Positions 27,072 to 35,488 of a stretch of 64,000 bases of DNA are shown here, piece by piece (the first letter of the stretch is position 1; each line of letters begins with the position of its first letter). The notes under the pieces were generated by a model. It had not been told where the DNA came from. It did no database searches and saw nothing but the letters and a program-made list of their open reading frames with translations. Made by a program: the position numbers and the translations under genes. Source of the DNA: Streptomyces rubradiris (GTDB taxonomy: Bacteria > Actinomycetota > Actinomycetes > Streptomycetales > Streptomycetaceae); contig NZ_BNEA01000015.1 of the NCBI RefSeq assembly GCF_016860525.1, positions 62,001 through 126,000 of the forward strand. The letters run 5' to 3'.

Positions 27072-27622
27072 TTCAGGTGATATCGGCGGAGACGTCGTCA
27101 CCCCCCCGATTGCATCAGCCTGCCCAGTCGAAAACAATGTCCGTTCCTCCACCGAACGGTTCTCGCGCCTGGCCGGCACCCTCCCGGTGGGTAAAAGCGT
27201 GCGCGGTGTGGACCACAGGTCATCGGGGCCACCCCAGCGCGACGGCATCGAACAGGCCATGCGCTTCCCGACCGTCGAACTCGCCCATCAGCAGGCCGTC
27301 CGGGCGACCGAGAACCGGTTCGCCGGCGAGATGCTCGACATGGTGCCGAGCGGGCCGCAACGGACCGGCCAACTCGCCGCACGGCTACGTTCGTTCAGTG
27401 CCGCCCCCGACGGCCCGCTCGGCTCACCCTGTGTCTTCAGCCCGAGCGCGTCCAGGCCGCGCGGGCGTCCGGGCTCGGGACCGAACCTTGCCGGCTGTCC
27501 ACGGCCTGCTTCATCGGCGGTGCGCGCTGTCTCGCGGCATCGTCTGGCCGGCTCGCGGGGAAGGAGCGGCCACGCCGGTGGGGAAACGCCTTCACGACGC
27601 AATTCCCCGGCCGTCCGCCGGT
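27072..27622. other. intergenic stretch without a recognised gene
   Basis: A plus-strand frame near 27250-27410 encodes a protein-like piece (MRFPTVELAHQQAVRATENR), but it has no start region, family or clear ends, so it may be a remnant. A promoter for the MFS gene should lie at the left end. No repeats or terminator stand out. Confidence 0.35.
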
Positions 27623-28306
27623 TCAGTGGATCGGCGTCCGCAGGCGGAGGCGGCCGTCGTGGACTTCGGCGAGCTGGTCGGCGGCGGTGAGGTGGGTGCG
27701 GTCGTGGGTGACCAGGACGGTGGCGGTGGCCTGCTCGTGGGTGAGGCGGGTGATCAGGTCGATGACGGCGGCGCCTCGTTCGTGGTCGAGGGCGCTGGTG
27801 GGCTCGTCGACCAGGAGGACGGTGGGGTCGTTCATCAGCGCGCGGGCGATGTTGACGCGCTGGCGCTGGCCGCCGGAGAGCTGATGGGGCCGCCGCGCGG
27901 GGTGCCCGGCCAGGCCGACGGCGTCCAGGAGTTCCATCGCGCGGGTACGGGCGGTGCGGGGTTCGCGGCCGGCGATCCGGGCCATGACCTGGAGCTGCTC
28001 GGCGGCGGTGAGGGAGGGCAGCAGGTTGGGCTGCTGGAAGACGATGCCGATCTTGTGGCGGCGCAGTGCGGTGAGCTCGCCCCGGGTCAAGCCGGTGGTG
28101 GTCTGGCCGTCGATGCTGACGGTGCCGCTGTCGGGGGTGATCAGGGTGGCGGCGACGGCGAGGAGGCTGGACTTGCCGGAGCCGGAAGGGCCGGCCACGA
28201 CGGTCAGGGTGCCCCTGGGGACATCGAGGCCGACGTGGTCGAGTGCGGTCAGGCGGGTGTCGCCGTCGGGGTAGGTGAGAGTGACGTCGGTCAGGTTCAG
28301 GCTCAT
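27623..28306 (-). CDS. MacB/LolD-type ABC transporter ATP-binding protein
   Basis: A 227-residue ABC ATPase with Walker A GPSGSGKSS (about 40-48), Q-loop IVFQQPNLLPSLTA, signature LSGGQRQR and Walker B VLLVDEPTSALD, all intact. It pairs with the FtsX-like permease just upstream: its ATG overlaps the permease stop (ATGA, 28303-28306), so the two proteins are made in fixed proportion. MacB-like pairs export or remove lipophilic peptides and antibiotics from the membrane. The divergent sensor kinase and response regulator suggest it is the target of that two-component system. Confidence 0.9.
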   Translation of the reverse strand: MSLNLTDVTLTYPDGDTRLTALDHVGLDVPRGTLTVVAGPSGSGKSSLLAVAATLITPDSGTVSIDGQTTTGLTRGELTALRRHKIGIVFQQPNLLPSLTAAEQLQVMARIAGREPRTARTRAMELLDAVGLAGHPARRPHQLSGGQRQRVNIARALMNDPTVLLVDEPTSALDHERGAAVIDLITRLTHEQATATVLVTHDRTHLTAADQLAEVHDGRLRLRTPIH

Positions 28307-29391
28307 CGGACGCTCCCCAGGGCGCTCAGCGGGTCGACGGAGGTGATGCGGCGGATGGACAGGGCGGCTCCGAGGACACCGAGGAGGATGATCACGGCGG
28401 CCGGGAGCAGGACGGTGGCGGGTGTGAGGAGGAACGGCACGGCGGAGCCGGACACCAGGGCGCCGAGGGCGGCGGCGATGCCGGTACCGATCAGGGTGCC
28501 GCCGGCGAGCAGGACGACGGCCTGGCCGAGGGCGTCCTTGAGGAGGCCCGTGGTGGAGGCGCCCAGTGCCTTGAGGACGGCGATGTCACCGCCGCGCTGG
28601 ATGGTCCAGACGGTGAAGAAGGCGCCGATCACGAGGGCGGAGATGGCGAACAGGAAGCCGCGCATCAGTTGCAGGGAGCCGTTTTCGGAGGCGTAGGAAC
28701 CGATCGCGGACAGTGAGTCGCCGGTGGAGACCGTTCGGGTGCCGGCCCGCCGGTCGACGGCCGCCGTGTCGGCCTGGGAGGTGGTGTCCAGGGCGATGAC
28801 GGTGGCGCTCGGCCCTTGGCCGTCGCCCGTGGGCGGCGCGGTCTTCCGCCAGGTTTCCAGGCTGGTCCAGATCACCGGGGTGTGGCTGAAGTGCGCGTCG
28901 CCCTCGACGGCGGCCACGTCCAGTCGCCGGCCCGCCAGGGCCAGGGAGTCGCCGGCCCGCACGCCGAGGTCGTCGGCGGCCGCGGTGGACAGCACCACCG
29001 TACTGCCGGTGATCTTGTCGCCGTGCGGTGCGAGGCGGGAGCCGGGCTCGACGCCGAAGGCCGAGACCCCGGTGCTCCTGCCTGCTGCGGTGGCCTTGGT
29101 GAGGGTGATGCCCAGTGGTTCGGCGCTTTCGACGCCGGGGGCCCCGGCCCACTGCCGCCACTGCCGTTCGGTGACGGTGGAGTCGGCGTACGACAGGTCC
29201 TGTCCGCCGCCGGGGGCCTGGAAGGCGATCTTGTCGGCGGGCAGTCCCGTGATGGCGGATACGTTCTGCCGCCCCAGTCCGGCCGTCAGCCCGGACAGCA
29301 GCCCGACCAGCAGGGTGATCAGCACGATGACACTTCCCATCAGGGCGAAGCGCCCCTTGGCGAACTTCAGGTCTCTCCAGGCGACGAACAC
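28303..29391 (-). CDS. FtsX/MacB-like ABC transporter permease
   Basis: About 362 residues. One helix follows the start (MGSVIVLITLLVGLLSGLTA), then a large extracytoplasmic domain of about 230 residues, then three C-terminal helices with the FtsX domain (AVLKALGASTTGLLKD). I chose GTG 29391 (VAWRDLKFAKGRFAL), which matches how this group usually begins; an in-frame ATG at 29439 adds 16 basic residues. It forms a heteromeric transporter with the ATPase that follows it. Being first in the operon, its promoter faces the divergent kinase gene. Confidence 0.85.
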   Translation of the reverse strand: MFVAWRDLKFAKGRFALMGSVIVLITLLVGLLSGLTAGLGRQNVSAITGLPADKIAFQAPGGGQDLSYADSTVTERQWRQWAGAPGVESAEPLGITLTKATAAGRSTGVSAFGVEPGSRLAPHGDKITGSTVVLSTAAADDLGVRAGDSLALAGRRLDVAAVEGDAHFSHTPVIWTSLETWRKTAPPTGDGQGPSATVIALDTTSQADTAAVDRRAGTRTVSTGDSLSAIGSYASENGSLQLMRGFLFAISALVIGAFFTVWTIQRGGDIAVLKALGASTTGLLKDALGQAVVLLAGGTLIGTGIAAALGALVSGSAVPFLLTPATVLLPAAVIILLGVLGAALSIRRITSVDPLSALGSVR

Positions 29392-29563
29392 GGCCCTGGC
29401 CTGTCCTTTCCGGCGGTGAGAGCGGTACGACCCCACCATCGCCGTCGGCCCCCCGGGCGCGCGTCCCGCGCAGGACGGCACTTCGCGGGCCGGAAGACGG
29501 CACCCGGGTTCCAACTTTCGACAGAGGCTTCCGGCCGCCCGTCTCCGTAACCTGGGACGCACT

Positions 29564-30784
29564 GTGAACACCACTGCTCCCGCCCTGACCCCGACCACCC
29601 GGGCCCTCGCCTGGTGCCTGCACCTGCTGGTCATCGGCCTGCTCGCCCTTGCCGCCGGCCGCGCCGTGACCGACGCCCGGCCGCATGCCGGAGTGATCGT
29701 CGCCGCGTCGGCCGTGTGCGGCCTGGCGTACGCGGCCGGGCCCGTCCTGCCGTGCGTACGCCGTTCGCGGCGGGCCGCCGTGCTGTGGCTGGCCGTCGTG
29801 GGCGCCTGCTGGCTGCTGCTGCTCGCCCTGTCCCCCGACGCCGTGTGGGTGGCCTTCCCGCTGTACTTCCTCCAGCTGCACCTGCTGCCCCGGCGTGCCG
29901 GACTGGCGGCCGTGGCCGCCACCGCCGTCGCGGCCGTCGCGGGCTTCGCCGCCCACCAGGACACCTTCGGCCCCGCCATGGCCATCGGCCCGGCCCTGGG
30001 CGCCGCCGTGGCGGTCGCCGTGGTGTGGGGATACGAGGCCCTGTACCGGGAGAGCGAACACCGCCGCGGGCTGATCGAGGAACTCACCGCGACCCGCGCC
30101 GATCTGGCCGCCGCCCAGCACACCGCCGGCGTGCTCGCCGAACGCGACCGGCTGGCCCGCGAGATCCACGACACCCTCGCCCAGGGCCTGTCCAGCATCC
30201 AGCTGCTGCTGCGCGCCGCCGAACGCGCGCTGCCCCAGGCACCACAGAACGCGGCCCGCTACGTCGACCAGGCACGGCAGGCCGCCGTCGACAACCTCGC
30301 CGAGGCCCGCCGCTTCGTCGCCGCCCTCACTCCGCCCACGCTGGAGGGCACCACCCTGGCCGGCGCCCTGGAGCGCCTGTGCACCACCACTTCCGCCCGG
30401 CACCGGCTCACCGCACGCTTCCGCCTCACCGGCGACCCCGCCCCGCTCACCACCGCCCAGGAGGTCGCCCTGCTGCGCATCGCCCAGTCCGCCCTCGCCA
30501 ACACCGTCCGCCACGCCGAGGCCACCACCGCCGACGTCACCCTCGGCTGCCTCGGCGACCACGTCGCCCTCGACATCGTCGACGACGGGCGCGGCTTCGA
30601 CCCCGGCCGGCTTCCCGCCCCCGACCCGGAAGCCGGCGGCTTCGGACTGGCCGCCATGCGCGCCCGCGCCCATGCCCTCGGCGGCACCCTGACCCTCACG
30701 TCCGCTCCCGGCCACGGCACCGCCCTGGCCGCCCGGTTGCCCCTCACCCCGCCCACCCGGATCCAGCCCGAGGCCCGCCCGTGA
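29564..30784 (+). CDS. NarL-type sensor histidine kinase
   Basis: A 406-residue membrane kinase with four or more hydrophobic helices in the first 150 residues and no large external domain. A HisKA_3 dimerisation helix (DRLAREIHDTLAQGLSS, phospho-acceptor H202) follows, then an HATPase domain (NTVRHAEATTADV, VDDGRGFD, GFGLAAMRARA). Membrane-buried sensors of this kind often respond to envelope stress or cell-wall antibiotics. It starts at GTG 29564 and overlaps the regulator gene by GTGA. It diverges from the MacB-like ABC pair, which is the natural target of the system. Confidence 0.9.
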   Translation: MNTTAPALTPTTRALAWCLHLLVIGLLALAAGRAVTDARPHAGVIVAASAVCGLAYAAGPVLPCVRRSRRAAVLWLAVVGACWLLLLALSPDAVWVAFPLYFLQLHLLPRRAGLAAVAATAVAAVAGFAAHQDTFGPAMAIGPALGAAVAVAVVWGYEALYRESEHRRGLIEELTATRADLAAAQHTAGVLAERDRLAREIHDTLAQGLSSIQLLLRAAERALPQAPQNAARYVDQARQAAVDNLAEARRFVAALTPPTLEGTTLAGALERLCTTTSARHRLTARFRLTGDPAPLTTAQEVALLRIAQSALANTVRHAEATTADVTLGCLGDHVALDIVDDGRGFDPGRLPAPDPEAGGFGLAAMRARAHALGGTLTLTSAPGHGTALAARLPLTPPTRIQPEARP

Positions 30785-31419
30785 CCGACGCCACGCCCAT
30801 CCGCCTGCTCCTGGCCGACGACCACCCCGTGGTACGGGCCGGACTGCGCGCCGTACTGGAGACCGAACCCGGCCTCGTCGTCGTGGCCGAGGCCGCCACC
30901 GCCGAGGACGCCGTCAGCCGCGCCGCCGAAGGGGACATCGACGTCGTGCTGATGGACCTGCGATTCGGCAAGGGCATGGGCGGCGCCGAGGCCACCGCCC
31001 GGATCACGGCCCGGCCCGGCGCCCCCCGGGTCCTGATCGTCACCACCTACGACTCCGACGCCGACACGCTGCCCGCCATCGAGGCCGGCGCCACCGGCTA
31101 CCTCCTCAAGGACGCCCCGCCCGAGGACCTGGCCGCCGCCGTGCGCACCGCGGCCGCCGGACGCACCACGCTGGCCCCCACCGTCGCCGACCGGCTGATG
31201 CACCGGCTGCGCGCCCCCGCCACCGCCCTGACCCGGCGCGAGACCGAGGTCCTCGCCCTGGTCGCCGACGGCCTGTCCAACCAGGCCGTCGGCGACCGTC
31301 TCCACCTGACCGAGGGCACGGTCAAGTCCCACCTGGCCCGCGTCTACGCCAAACTCGACGTCGACTCCCGCACCGCCGCCGTCGCCGTCGCCACCGACCT
31401 CGGCCTCATCCGCCGCTGA
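30781..31419 (+). CDS. NarL/FixJ response regulator
   Basis: A 212-residue response regulator. A receiver domain (1-120) has the acidic pair DD at 13-14, phospho-acceptor D59 and the switch lysine in YLLKDAPP. A LuxR-type helix-turn-helix (about 149-205; LTRRETEVLALVADGLSNQA) follows. It is translated from GTG 30781, overlapping the stop of the kinase, so the pair is stoichiometric. The likely target is the promoter region 29440-29563 of the divergent ABC transporter, by analogy with similar Streptomyces systems. It converges on a hypothetical gene at 31451. Confidence 0.92.
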   Translation: MTDATPIRLLLADDHPVVRAGLRAVLETEPGLVVVAEAATAEDAVSRAAEGDIDVVLMDLRFGKGMGGAEATARITARPGAPRVLIVTTYDSDADTLPAIEAGATGYLLKDAPPEDLAAAVRTAAAGRTTLAPTVADRLMHRLRAPATALTRRETEVLALVADGLSNQAVGDRLHLTEGTVKSHLARVYAKLDVDSRTAAVAVATDLGLIRR

Positions 31420-31450
31420 CCCGAGGCACCGGGGCACCGGAAGCGGTGCG

Positions 31451-31936
31451 TCAGTCGCCTTCGGACCAGGTGCGTTCCTGGCGGTGGTACGTGCTCCAGT
31501 CGGCCGGCGGGTATGTCGCCTGGGGAGCCGCGAGGGCCACGTCGATCGCGATCGCGGTCTCCTCGGGGAAGAAACCGAGGTCCCGGATCAGCTCCATCGC
31601 CTGTACGGTGGCCTCGCCGAGCGGACGTGCCATGCGGTCCGCGCCGGACGGGAAGGACAGCGGTTCCCTCCGCGCCAGAGCGAGCGCCCGGGTGCCTCGC
31701 TCCTCCAGGCCGAGGGCGAGGTAACCGGCGGCCAGGGCGAGTTGTTCGAGTGCCGTGGACATGGACCGGGAAAGGTCCGTGATGCCGTGCAGTGTCTGCG
31801 CGGGACTGCCCGCGATGGCGTCGTACGGTGTCGGACCGTGCTGGTGTTCCAGTCGTTCGCGTTCGGCCTCCAGCAGGGCGTGCGCCTCCTCCAGCGCACG
31901 GGCGACACGCGCCAGTTCGGTCAGATCATGGGACAT
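31451..31936 (-). CDS. hypothetical helical protein
   Basis: A 161-residue soluble protein, acidic and strongly helical, starting MSHDLTELARVARALEEAHA with a coiled-coil-like first 35 residues. No catalytic motif, signal or membrane segment is visible and I do not recognise the family. It converges on the response regulator with a 31-bp gap and is unrelated to it by strand. Codon use is typical of the genome, so it looks like a real gene. Intergenic DNA 31937-32163 to its right holds no recognised feature. Confidence 0.65.
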   Translation of the reverse strand: MSHDLTELARVARALEEAHALLEAERERLEHQHGPTPYDAIAGSPAQTLHGITDLSRSMSTALEQLALAAGYLALGLEERGTRALALARREPLSFPSGADRMARPLGEATVQAMELIRDLGFFPEETAIAIDVALAAPQATYPPADWSTYHRQERTWSEGD

Positions 31937-32163
31937 CGTCCATCCTTCCGGTCAACTGGCCCGACTCTACGAGCGTTTGGGGCAGCCGTGGTGGAAGTCG
32001 CCCATAGTCGGCCTGATGGGGTGACAGATGGCCGAACCGTGGATACGGCGGTGCCCGCGCCGCCCGGCTGCCCGGTCCCGGCCGCGAACTCGCCCGCCCC
32101 GGAACGTCCGCTGGTGCCCGGCGGCGTGGTCAGCACCGTGCGGGACCACGGCGGCCTTCCCGG

Positions 32164-33963
32164 TCAGCCCAGGTCGAAGGTATTGGGCAGGCCGAGCCGG
32201 TAGCGCACCTCGTCGACGCGCTTGAGGGGCTCCAGTTCCTGGGGGCGGTACAGCTCCCAGATCCGGCAGCGTCCGGCGTCGGAGCCGTCCTGGTCGAGCA
32301 GCGCGTTCACGGCCCGGCGCGCCGACTCGTTGGCGCCCTCCATCGTCGCCAGGTCCACGTCGGTGCGGACGTAGTCCCCGGCGAGGAAGAAGTTCGGCAC
32401 GGCCGTCTTCGCCGACGGGCGGTTGTACAGCGTGCCCGCGGGATGGATCAGGAGCGGCTCCCGGTTCTGCGGGTCGGGGCCGCCGAGCCCCGTGACGGCC
32501 GGGTCCATGAACCAGGCGATCCGGTCGGTGTCCCTGAGGGTCGTCTTGCCGGAGTCGTTCAGGGCGTCCTTCAGCTGGGCCCAGCACTCCTCGACGACCT
32601 CCTCGCGGGTGCACTCGCGGGCCGTCTTGCCGTACAGGATGCCCGGCTTGTCCCACTCCGAGACGATCGCCGACAGGCAGTCGCGGGCGCGTCCGTCGCC
32701 GTAGTCCGCCGAGAAGTCCCGTACGTCCCAGAACTGCGCCTGTCCGATCCCGGTCACCGACCACGGGGAGTCGAGGCAGTTGATGTGCCCGTGGACGACG
32801 GGTGCCGGCGTGCGCAGATAGAACTGCACACCGGTCATCCAGTCCGTCCGCAGCGCGTCGCACCGGGCGAGCTGCGGGTCGGCCGCGCGCAGCGCGGCAC
32901 CCCAGGTCCGCCGGGCGTGCTCGACGGGCATGGCGCAGACGTAGTGATCGGCGGTGACGGTGCGTTCGCCGCTGCCGTCCCGGGCCGAGACCCGTACGCC
33001 GGTGACGCGCCCACCGTCGTACAGGACCTCCCGCACCTCGGTGCCGAGGACGAACCGGACGCCCAGAGAGCGCAGGTGGACGGTCCAGGGGTCGATCCAG
33101 GCCTCGCTGGTCGGGGCGTTGAGCACCCGGTCGATGTCCGCGTCACCGTCCATGCCGCGGCCCAGCAGGCCCCACAGCAGCAGCGCCTCGATGATGACGC
33201 GGCCGACGGTGCGGGTGGAGGCGACCTCGGCGCGGGTGGCGACGAGGTTGCGGGTCTGTCCGATGCCGAGGAGCGTGCGGTACTCCTCGCTCATCCGCTC
33301 GGCACGGATGAAGTGCCACCAGGGGGTCTTCTCCCACTGGTCCTCGCGGCGCGCGTCGCAGCTGGTGAGGTGGACGAGGACACGGCCGGCGAAGTAGGCG
33401 GCCTCGTGCGCGGGCAGTCGGCCGCCGAGGTCGAGGACGGAGAGGATCTGGTCGCGGAGCCACGACGGGGTGATGTCGCCGGGTGCGGGCGGGGTGGTGA
33501 CCCGTCGCAGGGGGAAGTGCAGGTCCGGGCGGCCGGCTCCGCGGGCGAACAGTGCCTCGGTGCCGTTGCGGAGGTTGTCGTGGACGCCGCCGGCGTTGCC
33601 GGGGAAGGGGATGCGGCGCATGGTGTCCGGCAGGTTCCGGTAGAAGCCCGGGAAGAAGCGGAAGCCGTGTTCGCCGGGCAGGGGTCTGCGGCCGTCCGTG
33701 CCGGTTCCCGGTACGTCCATCGACCGCGCCTTGCCGCCGAGCACGTCGTAGTACTCGTAGACGGTGACGGTGTAGCCGCGTTCGGCGAGTTCGTGGGCGG
33801 CGCTGAGCCCGGCGACGCCGCCGCCGAGGACGGCTACGTGCTTGCCGGCGGGGGCGGCGGCAGCGGCCCGGGCGGCAACCGGTGGTACGGCGAGGGCGCC
33901 CACCGTGCCCCCGGCACCCGCGAGGAACCTTCTGCGGCTCGTTCCCTGGTGTCCTGTTGTCAT
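32164..33963 (-). CDS. Tat-exported FAD-dependent amine-oxidase-like oxidoreductase
   Basis: A 599-residue flavoprotein. The N-terminus has the twin-arginine signal SRRRFLAG followed by an alanine-rich stretch. The FAD-binding motif VAVLGGGVAGLSAAHELAER starts near residue 40, and the C-terminal FAD motif reads NFFLAGDYVRTDVD. It belongs to the broad NAD(P)-binding/flavin amine oxidase and phytoene-desaturase-like superfamily and is close to proteins annotated hydroxysqualene dehydroxylase-like. A Tat signal means it folds with FAD in the cytoplasm and acts outside. Start ATG 33963 lacks a clear ribosome binding site; a TTG at 33999 is possible. The substrate is unknown. Confidence 0.85.
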   Translation of the reverse strand: MTTGHQGTSRRRFLAGAGGTVGALAVPPVAARAAAAAPAGKHVAVLGGGVAGLSAAHELAERGYTVTVYEYYDVLGGKARSMDVPGTGTDGRRPLPGEHGFRFFPGFYRNLPDTMRRIPFPGNAGGVHDNLRNGTEALFARGAGRPDLHFPLRRVTTPPAPGDITPSWLRDQILSVLDLGGRLPAHEAAYFAGRVLVHLTSCDARREDQWEKTPWWHFIRAERMSEEYRTLLGIGQTRNLVATRAEVASTRTVGRVIIEALLLWGLLGRGMDGDADIDRVLNAPTSEAWIDPWTVHLRSLGVRFVLGTEVREVLYDGGRVTGVRVSARDGSGERTVTADHYVCAMPVEHARRTWGAALRAADPQLARCDALRTDWMTGVQFYLRTPAPVVHGHINCLDSPWSVTGIGQAQFWDVRDFSADYGDGRARDCLSAIVSEWDKPGILYGKTARECTREEVVEECWAQLKDALNDSGKTTLRDTDRIAWFMDPAVTGLGGPDPQNREPLLIHPAGTLYNRPSAKTAVPNFFLAGDYVRTDVDLATMEGANESARRAVNALLDQDGSDAGRCRIWELYRPQELEPLKRVDEVRYRLGLPNTFDLG

Positions 33964-34143
33964 GGATACGGGAGGGTAGAGAGAGCGGGAAGGAGGCAAC
34001 AGGTCGCCATTCGGTCACCACGGCATCCTCACAACCAGGGTCCGTGGCGGCCGGGAAGGACGAGGGGAACGGGTGCGCAGCGGCCGAGGCCGGTTCCGGT
34101 CACCCCCGGCCCGAAGAGAGCGGGCCGGGGGTGACGGCGTCAC

Positions 34144-34167
34144 GGCGGCCGGGGTTCACCGGCCGCC
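34144..34167 (-). terminator. terminator of the esterase operon
   Basis: GGCGGCCGG (34144-34152) pairs perfectly with CCGGCCGCC (34159-34167) around a 6-base loop, 18 bp downstream of the esterase stop. It closes the three-gene glycan operon. Confidence 0.7.
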
Positions 34168-34184
34168 GCTCCGTGGCCTCTTGG

Positions 34185-35450
34185 TCACCCGCAGGCGGTG
34201 CCGTTGAGGGCGTAGGAGCCCGGTCCCGCGGTGTCGCCGCCGTGGGTGGCCTGGAAACCGATGCCGACCGACGCGCCGGGAGCGATGGAGGCGTTGTGGG
34301 AGACGTTCCTGGCCGTCACCCGGCCGGAAGCGGGCGAGTAGTCGGCGTTCCAGCCGGAGGTGATGGTCTGGCCCTCGGGCAGGGTGAAGGCGAGGGACCA
34401 GCCGTCGATCGCGGTCGTGCCGGTGTTGGTGAGGGTGAGGTTCGCGGTCAGCCCGGTGTTCCACGCGTTGACGGTGCTGGTGACCTGGCAGGCCGCCGTC
34501 CCCGGGGGCGGGGTGGTCTGGAACTGCGTGAAGAACTTCCAGATCTCCTGCGGCAGCCAGGTCCTGGAGCCGCTGTCGCCCGGGGCGCCGTCCTGCGGAG
34601 CTGCGATGTGCCCTTCGTCGAACGCGGCCCAGACGACCGGATGGCCGGCCGAGCAGCCCGAGTAGGCGGTGACCCGGTGGGTCAGGCTGCCCTGGGCCGG
34701 CTCGGGCGGGTTCTGGGCGGTGCAGCCGTTGTTCCTGACGAACCTGTCCCGCATCGCCCGGCCGCCGGAGATGCCGAGGACGTTGTCCCTGAGACCGTGC
34801 GCTCCGAAGTAGGCGATGGGCCGGGTGCCGTCGCCGCAGCCGCTGAGCACCCCGCCGCTCTGGACCGCGACCGCGCGGAACACCGTCGCGCGGGAACACG
34901 CGAGCGAGTACGACATGGCGGCACCGTAGCTGAACCCCAGGGCGAAGCGCTGTGTCTGGTCGACACACAGGTCCGCCTCGATCCGCCTGATCATGTCGTC
35001 GACGAAGGTGATGTCCTGCCCGCCGGTGTTGGCCCAGCCGTTGTCGAGGCCCTGGGGCGCGACGAAGACGGCGCTGTTGTCCGCCAGGCGCTGCAGCCCG
35101 TAGTACGCCCAGGTGCCCGGGTCCACGGTGCGGCCGGTGGCGACGTCGGTGGAGGTGCCGCCCAGCCAGTGGAAGCCGAAGACCAGCCGGTAGGCGCGGT
35201 CACGGTCGTAGCCGTCGGGGACCCGCAGGATGAAGTTCCGGTTCTTGCCGCCGCTCTGGATCGTGTACGTACCGCTCGTCAAGGTCGGGGCCTTGCCGCA
35301 ACCCGGGCTCGCGGCGGCGGCACTGACGGGTGCCGCAGTGGTTCCGGCGGGTGCGGCGGCGGCGCGGCCCTGCGCCGTGCCGCCCATGCCGACGACCAGC
35401 AGCACCGCGAGCAGGCCGGGCCATAAGAGGGATCTCGTCCTTGTCGTCAT
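34185..35450 (-). CDS. secreted CE1-like esterase (feruloyl/PHB-depolymerase type) with CBM2
   Basis: A 421-residue exported enzyme. A signal peptide spans residues 1-30, and an alpha/beta-hydrolase domain carries the nucleophile elbow GFSYG with S174 and a DEGH-type histidine near the end. A carbohydrate-binding module of family 2 occupies about 318-421, with conserved Trp residues in VNAWNTG, GWSLAF and GWNADY. The fold matches family CE1/LpqC: feruloyl or acetyl xylan esterases. CBM2 directs it to cellulose or xylan. It is the last gene of the GH27-GH43-esterase operon (38 bp after GH43). ATG 35450 is preceded by AGGGAAG. Confidence 0.88.
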   Translation of the reverse strand: MTTRTRSLLWPGLLAVLLVVGMGGTAQGRAAAAPAGTTAAPVSAAAASPGCGKAPTLTSGTYTIQSGGKNRNFILRVPDGYDRDRAYRLVFGFHWLGGTSTDVATGRTVDPGTWAYYGLQRLADNSAVFVAPQGLDNGWANTGGQDITFVDDMIRRIEADLCVDQTQRFALGFSYGAAMSYSLACSRATVFRAVAVQSGGVLSGCGDGTRPIAYFGAHGLRDNVLGISGGRAMRDRFVRNNGCTAQNPPEPAQGSLTHRVTAYSGCSAGHPVVWAAFDEGHIAAPQDGAPGDSGSRTWLPQEIWKFFTQFQTTPPPGTAACQVTSTVNAWNTGLTANLTLTNTGTTAIDGWSLAFTLPEGQTITSGWNADYSPASGRVTARNVSHNASIAPGASVGIGFQATHGGDTAGPGSYALNGTACG

Positions 35451-35488
35451 GCGACTTCCCTTCTGTTCGGGCAGTGCCTTGTGCCGGG

